DNA from: Trissonchulus latispiculum
Taxonomy: Eukaryota; Nematoda; Enoplea; Enoplida; Ironidae
Length of the DNA stretch: 64,000 bases
NCBI GenBank assembly: GCA_030248195.1
Contig: JASAND010015513.1
Span: forward strand, 29,458 to 93,457
Reading direction: 5' to 3'
Of this stretch, positions 22,862 through 34,628 are shown piece by piece. The notes below the pieces were generated by a model. It was not told the DNA's origin, did no database searches, and saw only the letters and a list, made by a program, of their open reading frames with translations. The stretch's first letter is position 1. Every line of letters begins with the position of its first letter. The position numbers were made by a program, and so were the translations under genes.

Positions 22862-23280
22862 TTGATTATGTACATAATATTAAGCAAATTGTTTGGCTTT
22901 TATATGTACATATTAAAACTAGCTTTTTTTGCACAAGTAGCTAAACGTCGGAAGGGGGGTGGAGGCATTGTTACTTTTCATTTAGCTACTCTTTCTGCTA
23001 CAACGAGAAATTATGCGGGCTCGTGTAGTCCCAAACTTTCGCAAAAACTTTGGAGTGTAGAATAAAGACTAGTTGCTCGCTACATAAAGACTCTACACGT
23101 AGCTCTTGTAACGACATGAAAGCAATGTGCATGGGTATTGACGTTCCAAGCAAATTAGCGAAAAGGTGTGAAGCGAAAACAAACATTTGCCTCTCAAGTT
23201 CCAGTTTCTGCTTTACCAACACGACTTACCCATAGAACTAGAAAATAACTTTTCGAAGTAAACACACTCTGCTGCAAATT
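22862..23280. other. Non-coding stretch
   Basis: No gene is supported. Weak frames on both strands (for example 22998-23222 minus) have no motif. A GGAAGGGGGGTGGAGG purine run lies at about 22950-22965, which could be mistaken for a polypurine tract. Confidence 0.4.
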
Positions 23281-24315
23281 TATTATCTTCTTTGAACTTG
23301 TCAGGCTCTGTGGCAAATGCAGCCATCGGTCATTCTAGTAATTCTGGCTCGAAATTTCCTTTTACGACAGGCATCGCTCAGCCTCATTCCAGCGGTCAAC
23401 AACCATCTCTTTCTCCAGCTGGTACTCTGCCGTTAGACACAGTTTCAGCTGGCAACTCTCTGTTTTTGCAGGAATCTGATAATGCTACGATTCTTAGCTC
23501 TCCATTGTGACCACTGACAGTTCTCCGGTATAGCCCATGTTGAATGCAAATCGCCCTGCTCTTCAAAACACAGCTACAGGATCATTTGCATCTAACGGAA
23601 GGACCGCGGTTAACGTTACTCCATTACCAGACCCGTCCACTGCATCATCATCTTCAGCTAGCACTACACTACATGCGCTGTTTGTCAGGAGTATTTTCGC
23701 CAAATGCTCAGCTCATATCGGCTTCCGAATAACACGAATGTGGTAATCGATGTAAGTTAATGCTCCTAGTTCCAGTTTGACTCATAATTTTCAGATTTTG
23801 AATGTATATGAAACATTCTTAGCAAGAAGGGCAGGCAATCAACTAAACGTTATTACTTCAAATCTACAGTTACGCATTTGAACTAATTGAAAGCAAGAAG
23901 GTGTCTACTAACTTCCTTCAAATGTAACATATTTTAGGAAGAAATTGAAACCTTATGAAACCTTATTGTTAACCTTAACCCAAGCACATTTTCTGTTTTA
24001 AGATCAAGAATTCTAGGTTGTTGTTTGAAGATTTTATGCGTTGCTATTTTGTTCCAGACTACGAATGATCAGCTATCCCTGACCAGTCAAGATTCGGCGA
24101 ATCCTTTGTTTTTGGATATCGTTCGTCATCAAGGACGTGATCTTTTCGCGCATTACGCACCAGCCTTTTTGAATGAGTGCCAGATAACTCATTAGCAGTA
24201 CTCAGGGTTTGGATATGGAATCAGTAGTGGACGGCATACTCAATTTTGGGAATACGGTAGAGGAAGAGGGCGGGGTCGTCGAGGAGGCCGCTCTGATTTA
24301 CCTTTTCACTGTTGA
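23281..24315 (+). pseudogene. Candidate spliced or decayed host gene, Ser/Gly-rich with RGG tail
   Basis: The frame 23283-23509 is open and Ser/Gly/Pro-rich (NSGSKFPFTTGIAQPHSSGQ), and so is 23537-23746 (NVTPLPDPSTASSSSAS). A third frame reads TCAVCQEYFRQMLSSYRLPN up to a good donor GTAAGT at 23752. An acceptor TTTTGTTCCAG ends at 24057. Joining 23751 to 24058 stays in frame and reads on as LTSQDSANPLFLDIVRHQGR to a stop at 24193. Beyond that stop the same frame gives an RGG-like end, YGRGRGRGRRGGRSDLP. Splice signals and composition suggest a gene, but internal frame changes and the stop suggest decay or missed introns. I do not recognise the family. Confidence 0.3.
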
Positions 24316-26265
24316 ATACAACTAACTTTTTCCTGAAGCTTTTCCTTGTTGTGCAGTGTATGTGCTCAGTTCGTGCAATCCTGTGAATATCTTCTATTAT
24401 GTTTGACTGTGCAAAACATAATATGGGACATTTCTACTATTATGCAAGGAACCATTTATTTCATGGTGTGGTACTCTGAATCGCGGGTAACTTTATGTGT
24501 TCTATTAAACGTGGCTTTTTAAAATGTTGATTTGTAAATTAATGTATCACAGCAGAAACGACTAAGTGTGATACGAGATATTCAATTTGGTTGATATTTC
24601 TTAACATAGTGCTAGGGAGCTGTAGACGATAATGCGACTACAATCCTAATACCAACATTTAACACTAATTTATTAATCCAAATTACCTCGTAGACTTATA
24701 ATGCTGCGGTTTAGTCCTGGAAACTAAATTCGAGGCGATGGATATACCCTGGCTGAATCCAAATATCCCTAGACTGAAGGACTAATTTAACCCCTATCCT
24801 AGTAAAAAGATTGGTGATCTGTGGATTAATCATTTACTTTCAGTAGCCCCACAAAGTGCTGACTATCCTTACTGTTTATCCCTACCATGGTAGGAGGGAT
24901 TAATCCCACAACCCCTAAAAATAAATCCCAATCCACCTAAAACAAATTGCAAGAGCTGGCATCTCAGCGGGGTAGATTAGGGGGATTAGTAGGATTTAGC
25001 TGAGGCTGAGGGACCAACTTTTGCAATTTCCTACTACTTGCAAAGAAATGAAAATATACCTAATGTCAATGGTTTATTTCGAGGTTACCTTTGTGTCTTC
25101 AAGAAAAGTTCAGTTCTTACGTTGGGTTAGAGTGGGCGGGCTGTGCCGGAAACTCCGTCCAAATCCTTCCGTATACTGATTGGGCTCCAATTTATATTTC
25201 GCATCTGGAAACTGTTTGGTCGATCAAAGTAATGGCCAAGTAAAGTCCATACTAAAGTTTAGTTTAGTAGAGCGCGCGTAGGTTAGGGGAGGAGTTGCAT
25301 CGCACACCGCGTACTAAACCAGCAGTCTTCCAGGCAAAGATTTACGTTTATTTCCAATCGTGCAAACTACGTACATTTCGAAATGTACAACTGGATCAAC
25401 AGCGGAAGCTGACTGGATCAACAATTGAAGCTGGATATACAAATAAACATTCCAAGTGCAAATGCAAATAAAATGTGCAGTTCAAAATACAATTTCAAGA
25501 ACATGAAACCTTATGAATTTCGGATTGCTTCAACTCAATGAGCAATAACAGACAACATATACTTCCAGTGGATTTGTCATATTTGTTACCTTTCCTTGAC
25601 ATTTTTTTTCGGCCACCTCCCCCCAGTTGGTATTCCGGTTAGGGGTAGTGTTTTCCAATTTCGTCTGGGGTGGGGGAGTGCTGACACTGAATAACTGCAT
25701 AAGCAGTTAGCCCAGGTGTTCTCCATGGCTATCAGTACGTCTATCACTTTCACTGTGATGGAAGTACCGTGATAGCTCAAGGTGGCCATCCCTTGCACAA
25801 TCTCGGTTAATCGCGTTAAAAAGGGGGATGTCTAGAGGGCTCCATGCTGGCGCCGGACTGAACAAAGATCAGAGTTGATCATTTGTTCATTTTCGGATCC
25901 TATGGATCCAAACTTTCGTGTTTGTGGGCAATGGATACATAGCTTACCTTCTCACCTATGATTGACCTGTGCTAGCGTCAGTAAGGATGTGCGAGTAAAC
26001 AGTAACAGTAACTGAGTACCTACTATTATATTTATATTAATGCAGTTCTAGGAGCTTCGTCCAAAAGGAATATTGGCTTAGATACAAGCTGCATGTTTCC
26101 ACACTTTAAACCGGTTTCACAATAATGTTGAAATCTACTAAGATTCCTATTTCAAAATGATTGGAAAAACACGTTTTAGCAGGTTTCAGAGAAACCTGTT
26201 TGTAAGCCGCTTCCAGTCTGACGAAGACCCTAAATTGCATTATATTTTATTATTAAATAACAATT
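24316..26265. other. Non-coding stretch with small inverted and dispersed repeats
   Basis: No gene is supported. CAAATTGCAAG... (about 24944) and ACTTTTGCAATTT (about 25016) form a small foldback. A segment at 25610-25697 recurs inverted at 27893-27987. A perfect small hairpin CAGGTTTC-AGA-GAAACCTG lies at about 26180-26198. Confidence 0.45.
25610..25697 (-). repeat. Short dispersed repeat, copy 1 of an inverted pair
   Basis: It matches 27893-27987 in the opposite orientation over about 90 bp (shared blocks CCAGTTGGTA, CCGGTTAG, GGTAGTG, GTCTGGG and GCTGACACTGAATAACTG). The two copies are diverged and may be the end region of an unrecognised element or the arms of a larger inverted repeat. 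Confidence 0.55.
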
Positions 26266-26352
26266 TTAACAATAAAAACAAAGGACAAACTTTTGGTTGG
26301 TGCTTACCGCTCGCCTAACCCCTGGTGAGCGAGGGGGGCTCCTACATAGGTG

Positions 26353-26457
26353 ATGTTGCTCTTGTTGCAGTTGTTGCTGTTGTTGCTGCTGTTGTTGCTG
26401 ATGTTGTTGCTGTTGTTGTTTTGTTGTTGTTTTGTTGGTGTGTTGTGGCTGTTGTTC
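26353..26457. repeat. Imperfect (TTG)n microsatellite
   Basis: A run of TTG/CTG triplets; on the minus strand it reads as poly-glutamine in one frame, which is a by-product rather than a gene. Confidence 0.85.
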
Positions 26458-26474
26458 CAGGGGAATGGTGGGGG

Positions 26475-26561
26475 GATCCTTGAAGGGGATGGCTGCAAAG
26501 ATGGTTTGAAATGATTCGAATTTGCAGAAAGACTGCAAATCTTTGCAGCCATCCCCTCCAA
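26475..26561. repeat. Foldback hairpin next to the microsatellite
   Basis: TTGAAGGGGATGGCTGCAAA near the left end is repeated in reverse complement near 26540-26561 (TTTGCAGCCATCCCCTCCAA), with about 40 bases between the arms. Stem of about 24 bp. Confidence 0.7.
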
Positions 26562-26599
26562 GCGTTAGGTGCGATCTCCTTGACAATTCGTTAAACAAT

Positions 26600-27265
26600 T
26601 CCAGTGATTAATTATTTGATAGATTCAGCAATAACTATGTTGTCTTAAGATCTTATTACTTTGTTTAATTAGCTGTAATAAATCAATAGCAATGGGAAAA
26701 TTTTAAGTTTTAATTTATGCAGTATCGCAGGCAAGCGACTCAGCGTAGTTCACTAACTTTCATATACTTTTCGTAAGAAAATACTTTGATATTTTTCAAT
26801 TTTCCATGCAGAATGGCTAAAATGTAAGAGATACAGCACTCTTGACCACAGTAGTAAATGCAGCTACAATGTAGTTTACATTTGAGTGCAAATACTTTTA
26901 TGAAGCCGGCTCCATTTTGCTACAGTATAGGTTCATTGTAGGCCCTATGTTTTCAATTTCAATAAAGAAACCACTACATTGTAATGCAAGTTACATTGTA
27001 ATGTACCCAATTACACTGTAGTTACATTACAATGCAAAATATTCTGTGAAATTGAAAACCACAGTCAATGCATGAATGTATATCATAAAGTGTACGTTTT
27101 ATGAGATAGGCCCCTGTTTCGGATAGGACTCCGTTCTTTTATGCTTACAAAGTTGTTGTAGCAATCTGCAAATTAGAATAGCGAGTCTGCCCCTGACTGC
27201 AACCCCTGTTCATATAACAGCATAAAGTCAGGGAGGAGAATTAATAGAAAGAATTAGCAGTGAGC
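26600..27265. other. Non-coding stretch with TACATTGTA-type motifs
   Basis: No gene is seen. Repeated ACATTGTAA/TTACAATG words between about 26865 and 27030 make several small palindromes, probably an old foldback element. Confidence 0.4.
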
Positions 27266-27387
27266 ATATATGTCGTAGTTCAGTATGTAATTCAGTTCAG
27301 TTCGGAACTGAACTAGTCCAGTATGTAATTACTGGACTAGTTCATTTCCGAACTGAACTGAATTACATACCAAACTACGACGTATAC
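27266..27387. repeat. Near-perfect foldback of about 120 bp
   Basis: The arms TCGTAGTTCAGTATGTAATT and the reverse complement at 27355-27381 pair through TCAGTTCAGTTCGGAACTGA to a centre near 27325. Only a few mismatches. Tiny foldback element. Confidence 0.75.
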
Positions 27388-27892
27388 ACTATACAGCTTA
27401 GCCTTAACCTTCAAAATAAAATATGTCAGTGTTTTGCCATTCCACAACCGAAATTATCAGTGTCGGTTGAAAATGGGTCCTTTTTAATCGCTTATTCATA
27501 TTTACGCCTATCCTACTTACGCATAATTGTTTTCAAAACTAAAATTCCTACTTACCCCCTAATTCCTTATGTCAAAACTCACATTCCTACTTACGCCTAA
27601 AGAAGGTTTGCGCAAAACTCGGATTCCTACTTACGCCTAAAATTACAGTGTCCACTTTCTGAATTTGTTCCAGTAGTTGTTTCAATTTTTCTTAGGACGG
27701 ATTTACGTTATATGATTTAAATAGCAAAAATTTGCGACTGAGATTTTCCAAAGCACACCTGAAATTTTTTAAATTTTATGAGTAGCTATGGGTGTATTTT
27801 TATTTGTAAGGGTATATTTTTTCAAGATGAAGCAAACAATTCGGAAGGGGAGTTCGTTTTCTTGAAGCTAACTTCAGCAAAACTTAACCAGT

Positions 27893-27987
27893 CAGTTATT
27901 CAGTGTCAGCAGCCCCACCACCCAGACAAAGTTCTAAAATCGCTGACACTACCTCTAACCGGCGTACCAACTGGGATGAGGTGGCTG
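27893..27987 (+). repeat. Short dispersed repeat, copy 2 of an inverted pair
   Basis: Reverse-complement partner of 25610-25697. Confidence 0.55.
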
Positions 27988-28009
27988 TAAAAAATTTGCT
28001 CAAATTTTG

Positions 28010-28265
28010 AATGCATGCTTTTCATCTGTTATCCGATTACTAATAAAATTTTAAATTTTTAAGTATTTAAAGTTTCCAAGGGGGACCAAGGGAAACCAAA
28101 AATTTTTCGCCATCAATCTTGCTTCAACGTCGTATCCAGGATTTTATGGATCATAGAACACGAATTCTAAATGCTTTTTTCAATTTAGCATTTAGTTCAA
28201 TATAAACTTATATCTTAAGCTTTCAACTTATAGCTTATACTGAACTATGTAAACGCTGAACCGCG
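28010..28265 (+). repeat. Diverged single arm of the palindromic family at 32133-32648
   Basis: It shares GGGGGACCAAGGGAAACCAA, the AAAATTTTTCG block and the ...ATATAAACTTATATCTTAAGC centre with the left arm of the palindrome at 32.1-32.6 kb. Only one arm is clear. Confidence 0.5.
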
Positions 28266-28541
28266 AAACTAGCTTCAAACTAGTTTTAGACGACCCAGAA
28301 AACCCATGTGTACAACATGTTAGCATGATCGATTTGTTGGTTCTCCTTGGTGTTAGTTTAAATAGCTTTAAATGAATACGAAGCTAACGAAAATTATTTA
28401 TCTAAACCTTACATCGAATTTTAAATGAAGATTTTAAAATATATTATTAATTCAATGGATTACTTACATTGTAACATTATATAAATCTATACGGTAAAGA
28501 CGTACAAGGGATTGCGGTCGAGGTTTCGTTTTAGGTGTAAG

Positions 28542-29149
28542 CAGGGGCCGGTTCCATAAAAGTTTGCGAGTACTAGACTCGACAACTAGATTCATGCTAG
28601 TTGTCGAGTCTAGCACCTCAAGTGTACCATAAAACCCTCACAGTCGAGTAGCTACTAGCACTCGACTTGCGAGTCTAGCTTCTCGCAGCTTTGAACACTA
28701 GCAAATTAATCGGGTTCCATAAAACTTTCGTCGTGCCTTACTCGTACTCTACTAGCATCCGTCTAGTTCTCTAGTCTAATTTGACTAGAGAACTGTTGGA
28801 AAAACATTATCAACTTCTTAGTTCTTCGTCAGTATGTGCACAAATTTTCACAGTTGTTTGTTAAATCATTTCTTTACTCTTCACTAAAATTATTTGTAGT
28901 TTGGTTTAATTAAGCGAGAGTTATAATTTTTTAAATATTTATGATACTATTTAATCCAACTCGCATTCGCAGCACTAGTGCTCGCACTAGCAGTGCTAGT
29001 GAGTCAAGCTGTCTTACTAGCTTAGCTAATTCTGCCGAGTCTAGCTAAAACTTTTATGGTACACTAGCACTCGCAATTAGCACTAGAACTGCAAGTTCTA
29101 GCATGCGAGTACTAGCAGACTAGCAGAACTTTTATGGAACCGGCCCCTG
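28542..29149. mobile_element. CAGGGGCCGGTTCCATAAAA-ended MITE, nested
   Basis: The terminal inverted repeats begin CAGGGGCCGGTTCCATAAAA and end TTTTATGGAACCGGCCCCTG, about 20 bp perfect. The interior is built of CTAG/GAGT-rich words (GTCGAGTCTAG, GCTAGTG) and internal partial copies of TTCCATAAAA. CAG..CTG ends hint at hAT or a related superfamily. No clear 8-bp target duplication is visible. Confidence 0.75.
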
Positions 29150-29280
29150 GAATGTGAGTTTAGTAAGGAAATATTTTGGGCGTAAGTAGGATTTTGAGTT
29201 TTGCTATCTCTAGGCGGAAACATCAAACGTTAGGCGTAAGTAGGATAGGTGTAAGTAGGATACACGTTTTAATCTCATTT

Positions 29281-29548
29281 AATACTTTATGACTGTAACA
29301 ACGACATTTCAGCAAGCACAACAACTACGCCTCCTTTATTCATAAATAACAAACGTGAGTATATGTAAAGTGTAAGTGTATGCACTGCGAATCTAAAATG
29401 TTAAGGATCCATTTTTAGGTACTTTTTGCGACATTGTAATAGTTGTACATTGTACATTGTAACTAGTTTTCTAAGGAGTAGCTTGTAGCTACGGTTGAAA
29501 ACTATTAAAATAACTAAAATATTAATTTCATTGAGATAAGATTCTCAG
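29281..29548. other. Non-coding stretch
   Basis: No gene or repeat of note apart from a TACATTGTACATTGTAA patch at about 29444-29461, which echoes the words at 26.9 kb. Confidence 0.35.
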
Positions 29549-29705
29549 AACGGGCTAGTTCGTGCATGCTAAACTAACCCAGTGTAGGTGACAACTGTTT
29601 AGTTTAGCCTTAGCTTAAAGCTATTAAAAGCACTATACAAGCTAAGGCTAGCTGACCAGTTGTCACCTACATCCGGTTAGCTTAGCATGCACGAACTAGC
29701 CCGTT
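29549..29705. mobile_element. Foldback MITE of 157 bp
   Basis: AACGGGCTAGTTCGTGCATG at the left end is exactly inverted at the right end. The second tier GTAGGTGACAACTG / CAGTTGTCACCTAC and inner TAGCCTTAGCTT / AAGCTAAGGCTA also pair, so nearly the whole unit folds. Confidence 0.8.
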
Positions 29706-30100
29706 GTGGGGTAAAGGTCTGCTTTCTGCGCAGAGAATTTTGACGTATGCAGATGGCACTGGGTTATTCGACATATGACAGATTCAGCTTTTAATACATG
29801 AAGAACGACACTGGTTTCTACGTACTTGAGATGCTGACATCAAGGAAGTGCTCTGAAACTCGGAACAATTTTATATCTATATTTTTAATAAATATTATGC
29901 AGACAGACAAGCAATAAAATAAGATTACCACTGCAGCATACTCTGATGGACATGGTTATGACAACAGTCCTCTGATCCTAGACAAAATAGCAAATTTAAT
30001 AAAGAAACATATGAATCCTTATTATAAGGGATGAAACTTTTATATCTCAAGTCAAACTAATTTAATTAACACTTTAACCCAGAGTCTTCATTAGTTCGTC
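29706..30100. other. Intergenic, 3' side of the first receptor gene
   Basis: No gene is seen. AT-rich sequence with AATAAA-type words on the minus strand that could serve as the poly(A) signal for the receptor at 30101-31045. Confidence 0.35.
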
Positions 30101-31045
30101 CTATTTGCGAGAACGACTGTTTTTAACAGTGTTAGCAGGTACAACAACTGATCCTGCAGATTTAGCAAATATATTTTGCTTTATATCCGAGCTAAAACGT
30201 ACATATATAAAAGGATTCATTCCGGTGTTAAACAAGGTTGCAGCTCCGGTAATACACTCGCAAGACATTTGGGTTAAGTAGTTCAGCTTGACAAGCAGTT
30301 CCGTTATCCAGTGTGAAATTAAAAATATCAAGAAAGTCAAAGTTACTAAACTAAACTGTAAAGCCAAAGATTTTTCCTTAGTTTTTCGCAAAGTCACCGC
30401 TGCATTTTGATGGATGTGGCTTTTCGAGTTTGACATTTTAACTTTCACAAATATAATAGTATAGAAAACAGTAACTAATACAACTACTAGGCTAGAAATG
30501 AACTTCATATAAATTTCAAAAATTTGCCCCTTTTTACTGGTTCCAAAATGCCATGCAGGTGCCAAACCGAGTTGACTATAATACGAACAGTCACAAACGT
30601 ATGCAACTGTCATACTTGCAAGCGATACAAGCATGGCTACGAATGTGATGATATTACAGGTTTTCGTAGTAAAATAGACATCATACATATTAAGAGAAAC
30701 TACTGAAACAAGACGGTTAATGCAAATTCCAAAAATATGTAAAAATGAATTCCAAAGTAGGACGCCATTTACAAATCCAATAACTTGTGATACCAAAACA
30801 GGTGTATCTCGCCTGAAGGCATCGACTGTGCCAAAGCACAGTTGAAATAACAGCAAAGAGCAATCAAATAGAGCTAATGTTCGTGCTTGGATATAAAATG
30901 GATTTGTAAATAAAGTTCTTCGGTTTCTCCAAAGTGTCCGAAATACCAGTAAATATAATATTAAACTGGCAGCAGACCACAGGCCGGCACAGACCACATA
31001 AATCAATCGAATTACGTAGGTTCCTTGTTCGCTGTTTTTGCCCAT
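30101..31045 (-). CDS. Rhodopsin-like 7TM receptor, chemoreceptor-like, intronless (copy 1)
   Basis: An intact 314-codon frame with seven hydrophobic spans at about residues 12-34, 52-76, 86-113, 131-151, 182-203, 229-252 and 262-282. TM7 ends NTGMNPFIYV, the NPxxY motif of class A receptors. The DRY site at the end of TM3 is CINRL, the kind of replacement seen in nematode serpentine receptors (Srx/Srsx-like). A basic third loop (KVKMSNSKSH to KTKEKS) fits G-protein coupling. The tail is short and ends NSRSRK. A second, similar gene lies at 42888-43769 on the same strand; the shared MGK start supports the chosen ATG. The ligand is unknown; a chemosensory or peptide role is inference. The intact frame among decayed elements suggests selection. 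Confidence 0.82.
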   Translation of the reverse strand: MGKNSEQGTYVIRLIYVVCAGLWSAASLILYLLVFRTLWRNRRTLFTNPFYIQARTLALFDCSLLLFQLCFGTVDAFRRDTPVLVSQVIGFVNGVLLWNSFLHIFGICINRLVSVVSLNMYDVYFTTKTCNIITFVAMLVSLASMTVAYVCDCSYYSQLGLAPAWHFGTSKKGQIFEIYMKFISSLVVVLVTVFYTIIFVKVKMSNSKSHIHQNAAVTLRKTKEKSLALQFSLVTLTFLIFLISHWITELLVKLNYLTQMSCECITGAATLFNTGMNPFIYVRFSSDIKQNIFAKSAGSVVVPANTVKNSRSRK

Positions 31046-31552
31046 ATTGCAAAGTCAAATAAATTTCTTTCGGTAATCAGCCAAAGCAAATCCCTAAAAT
31101 TCTTGAACTGAACTTCAGTGTTAAAATGGCGTATCCTTCTGAGAATACATGACTGCAGTTGATTCCAATGAAGGATGAAATTTTATGAAATTAGCTAAAA
31201 CTGTTTCGCTTAGCATTCTAAAACCAAGTTCAAAGTGGTGCTTAAAAATAGTCACATTTCCGTTATGGACAGCTTTCACGTGTTTCTATAGCCATAGTTA
31301 TTACTACATACCTTCGAAAGCTCTAGTTGTGCGATGCATTTCTGAAGCTCCGTTCTATCTTTCTATATCCTGAGGTAGAAACAGTTACAACAGTATAAGG
31401 CCAAAACAGGTCTATTTTGTTAAAATCGATCCAATATCTTGTTTCGTTATCTATGCAAGTAACAAGATTAAACGTTAGGTGTCAGTTTGAATACAATGCT
31501 GAGGCCAATTATGTAAAGTGCGGCCACTTTCTAGCTACGCACCCGTAGGCCA
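31046..31552. other. Upstream region of receptor copy 1
   Basis: Non-coding. The promoter of the minus-strand receptor should lie here, but no TATA or initiator stands out. The plus-strand frame at 31185-31373 has no motif. Confidence 0.35.
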
Positions 31553-32127
31553 CGTTTAAGGTGGTGATTCCTTTTGGAGACATCAACTTTAAACCATTAT
31601 TACTCAACCATTACTTGGACTAAAAAAGCCATTCTTATATCAAAATGCAGCTTAACATTTCCTCTGTTTAATAAATACAACGAACTTAACTTTAATTCTT
31701 GGAACTTATTTTACTGCATTTTCGAAGTAATTTAATTTTCCAGATTTTTTGCAGACTAAAGTAATTTTTTTCGTGAGGCGTCGGCCACATCATTCGATTT
31801 CTCTATCAAATAGCTGGGGACCCTTTTTAATTATTATGAAACCGCTCTTCGTTGTAAAGAAATTAGCTAAAATGTATGAGCAACCTGGATTTTGCCTACT
31901 TTCCCCAACTTTGTCAAGCGACCACTTTAGTTAGAAAGCAGCAATCGGGACAACAAAAAAGGGTCCCTGGGTATTTTAGTGTAAAACACGTCCAGCCAGT
32001 GGCAGCCACCTAGCTTCCATAGTAAATACTCCACAATTGCTGGAAAAAATTTGGTCGCGTTTTTGCAAAAACTACATTTTCTATGATAGCAGCGTACGGG
32101 GTAGCAGTTAGAAGATTATAATGTTAC
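31553..32127 (+). repeat. Dispersed repeat, about 570 bp (inverted partner at 56571-57166)
   Basis: Shared blocks with the reverse complement of 56571-57166 include AAGGTGGTGATTCC / GGAATCACTACCTT, CGTGAGGCGTCGGCCACATC, GGGGACCCTTTTTAATTATTA, AAATTTGGTCGCGTTTTTGC and GTTAGAAGATTATAATG. Homology stops where the palindrome begins at about 32130. No ORF is shared by the copies, so it is a non-coding transposon type. Confidence 0.75.
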
Positions 32128-32132
32128 GGATA

Positions 32133-32648
32133 CTATTTGGTAGGGGTAGGTTTTCGGACGTGCTAATTTCAAAAATGCAAGAATTTTAAAATTTAAAAAA
32201 ATTTTTAAACATTTTTAAAATTTTAGTTTGGTAAGGGGGGACCAAGAGGAACCGAAAAATGTTTTGTCTTCGATTTTGCTGAAAAGATGTATATAGGGGT
32301 TTTCCGGGACGTAGAACAAGAATCTGAAATCCGTTTTTCGATCCAGCTTTTTGTTAGCTCAATATAAGCTAAAGTTCTAAGCTTAAGATGTAAGCTTAAC
32401 CTGAGCTAACGAGAAGGTGGATCGAAAAACGGATTTCAGATTCATGTTCTACGTCCGCGAAAACCCCTATATACATCTTTTCAGCAAAATCGAAGACAAA
32501 AAATTTTTCGGTTCCTCTTGGTCCCCCCTTACCAAACTAAAATTTTGAAAATTTTTAAAAAATTTTTTAAAATTTTAAAATTTTTGCATTCTTGAAATCA
32601 GCAGGTCCGAAAACCTACCCCTACCAAATTTCAACGCAATCCGTCAAC
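32133..32648. mobile_element. Near-perfect palindromic element, about 510 bp
   Basis: Left arm ATTTGGTAGGGGTAGGTTTT is matched by AAAACCTACCCCTACCAAAT on the right. The inner blocks GGGGGGACCAAGAGGAACCG, TGTATATAGGGGTTTTCC and GATCGAAAAACGGATTTCAG pair up to a centre near 32380. Almost the entire unit folds into one hairpin. Confidence 0.8.
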
Positions 32649-33636
32649 GTGTGCATCTTCAGTACTGCTACGAAGCTATGGGGGGGATAATGGGAAAGAC
32701 CCAAAAGAAAAACTGTTTGTCTACTTGCTGTTATTTGAATGGTTTTCTACTCCATGTAATGAATGAATAACAATTGTTCAAACTGGATGTCAACTTAAAC
32801 TGAATTGTCTTTTACAGTAGACAAAAATGTTTTGCAAAGAGCTAGGTAATATGAATGCTCTAAGAGGAAATATATTGCAGGCATTATTTTCCAAGGCGAA
32901 TAACAACGTATCTAAATTTATTAGATTTCTTGTTTGAAGAGGAACTATTCCCTAAAGGGTTCTGACTACTGTCATATTTGGCTGGTTATAAAAGTATAAC
33001 TCAATAGGCAGCATTGTTAAAATAAAGCTTAAGAAAATTAGCATAAATGATGACGTAAGTGCATTACCTGAGTGCGAGGAGAGCACCAACTTGAAAAAAC
33101 GAGAGAAGAAAGAAAACGGATGAATTGTGTAAGATACTAGAATTCACACTAGAGTCGTATAGTTTCTAGTCTACAACAAGCTAGTTTAATGTATTAAAAG
33201 TCTTCGGACTTTACTTAATTCGTCCTGAAGTCACAGTATTGGAAGGATGAAAAATACACAATGATAGAAACATGGCACTGAGCACAACCTTTCCCAAAGG
33301 TTTGTTTCTCAGACGCAGTCAGGTCTTAGCTTATGTCAGTATGTACGAGTAAAGAGGACACAATACACAAGAGTGACTACTGGCATACTCTATGTATTAT
33401 TAGAATGACACGTACTGTGCACCCGAAACCTAGTGACCCACGCGGCCAACTGGTATCCACACAGTCAAAACTGGGATATGCTCACTCGCTGTATGCGAAA
33501 ATGAAACGGGAGTACGCTTGAAAACACAAGCACTGTGTGCGTATTAGTTTCGTCTCGCTTAAAGCTTTAAAATACAGGCACACCGGTTAAAATCTTTGAT
33601 TCACTACTATTCAATTTGCGGGAGTAGTGGGCCATT
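32649..33636. other. Non-coding stretch
   Basis: No gene is supported; the frame at 33333-33521 has no recognisable motif. Confidence 0.4.
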
Positions 33637-33844
33637 CAGAGTTGGAAATGGGTCGCGGGTACCCGCGGCGCGTTGACTTTTAGGTCAGTGAGTAACCGCA
33701 GAAAATATCCAAATTAAAGAAGTGGGTCAAGTGTGCCGACAAAGCCTCAGTTGGTCGCGGGTAGTGGGTCGCGGGTAACGGGTCAGAGGTCCGCGGGTCG
33801 CGGGTACCCGCGGGTCACGAAATTGCGACCCACTTCCTGCACTG
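33637..33844. mobile_element. hAT-like MITE of 208 bp
   Basis: It begins CAGAGTTGGAAATGGGTCGC and ends GCGACCCACTTCCTGCACTG, imperfect terminal inverted repeats with CAG..CTG ends. Flanks are GGGCCATT (33629-33636) and GTGCCATT (33845-33852), an 8-bp target duplication with one change. The interior has repeated GGTCGCGGGTACCCGCGG words, subterminal repeats as in hAT elements. Markedly GC-rich against its surroundings. Confidence 0.78.
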
Positions 33845-34628
33845 GTGCCATTTGTGTGGAGGGGATGTGTTTCGCTTATAATACATAATAATAATATATT
33901 TCATTTCTTACAATACATAAAGTATGCTTGTTGGGCTGCCGCGATTTTACCAAAAAACGAAACCCTTTAATTTGGGTATGTCCTTTATAATTTCCCTATG
34001 TTTCCCCCTCTATCTCCAGATTGGCTGGACCGATTTCGCTAAAACTTTGCATGTGGTGAGGGTTTGGCGGGAACTGATCCCGACAACCTGGAGAGCTTAC
34101 CCTGACTCGTTTTGCGAAAGCACTCGATACTGTGATATCGGAAATGGTCAAAATTGAAGGCAGCGGAGACCGCCCAATATCTTAAAACCGCCCAATAGAT
34201 TGAAAGCTCTCGTTAAGCAAATAAAAAGTTGTAATGGGGAAGCGCCAAAATGGAAGCAAAATTAGCTACGCAGCCTTAATGAAAACTTAATGAAATGACC
34301 TTAATGAATTAACTTATTGACCTTAATGAAACTTTCGTCTTCTGTATGTCATGTCTTGAAAGACTGGCATGTCTTCTCTAATTTTCAGTCGTTCATGTAC
34401 TATCCAAACTAATTTGCATATTAATGTTGGCAGAAAGTATATAAGGTTGGAGAAATTGTTGATCGGTGCTGTCAGTTCTACTGGCTGTCAACAGCCTCGC
34501 TGCATACTGTATACTGGAAAGCAGCGAAGGCTTACACGCAGTGCAATTGTGCGCATGCGGTTGTAGCATGATCCAGTTATACTAAGCCATGTACAATTGT
34601 GTATTTCATATACCCTGGGTGCAATTAA
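33845..34628. other. Non-coding stretch
   Basis: No gene is supported. The frame at 33924-34157 contains no domain I know. Confidence 0.4.

Larger units (their letters stand above)
27480..29280. mobile_element. Larger inverted-repeat element with CCTACTTACGCC-type termini
   Basis: The left end (27490-27650) holds four spaced copies of the word CCTACTTACGCCTAA or close variants. The right end (29150-29275) holds the same words inverted (TTAGGCGTAAGTAGGATAGG). The ends are thus repetitive terminal inverted repeats about 130-170 bp long. A separate CAGGGGCCGG element sits inside, apparently inserted into another internal copy of the word (TTTAGGTGTAAG at 28529-28541). Confidence 0.55.

Noticed and set aside
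22945..22970. Polypurine tract marking a 3' LTR of the gypsy element
   Set aside because: The sequence after it does not resemble the region before the PBS and the innexin relic lies in between.
26266..26598. Minus-strand poly-glutamine protein
   Set aside because: The frame is a read-through of the TTG microsatellite plus one hairpin arm; no domain or start context.
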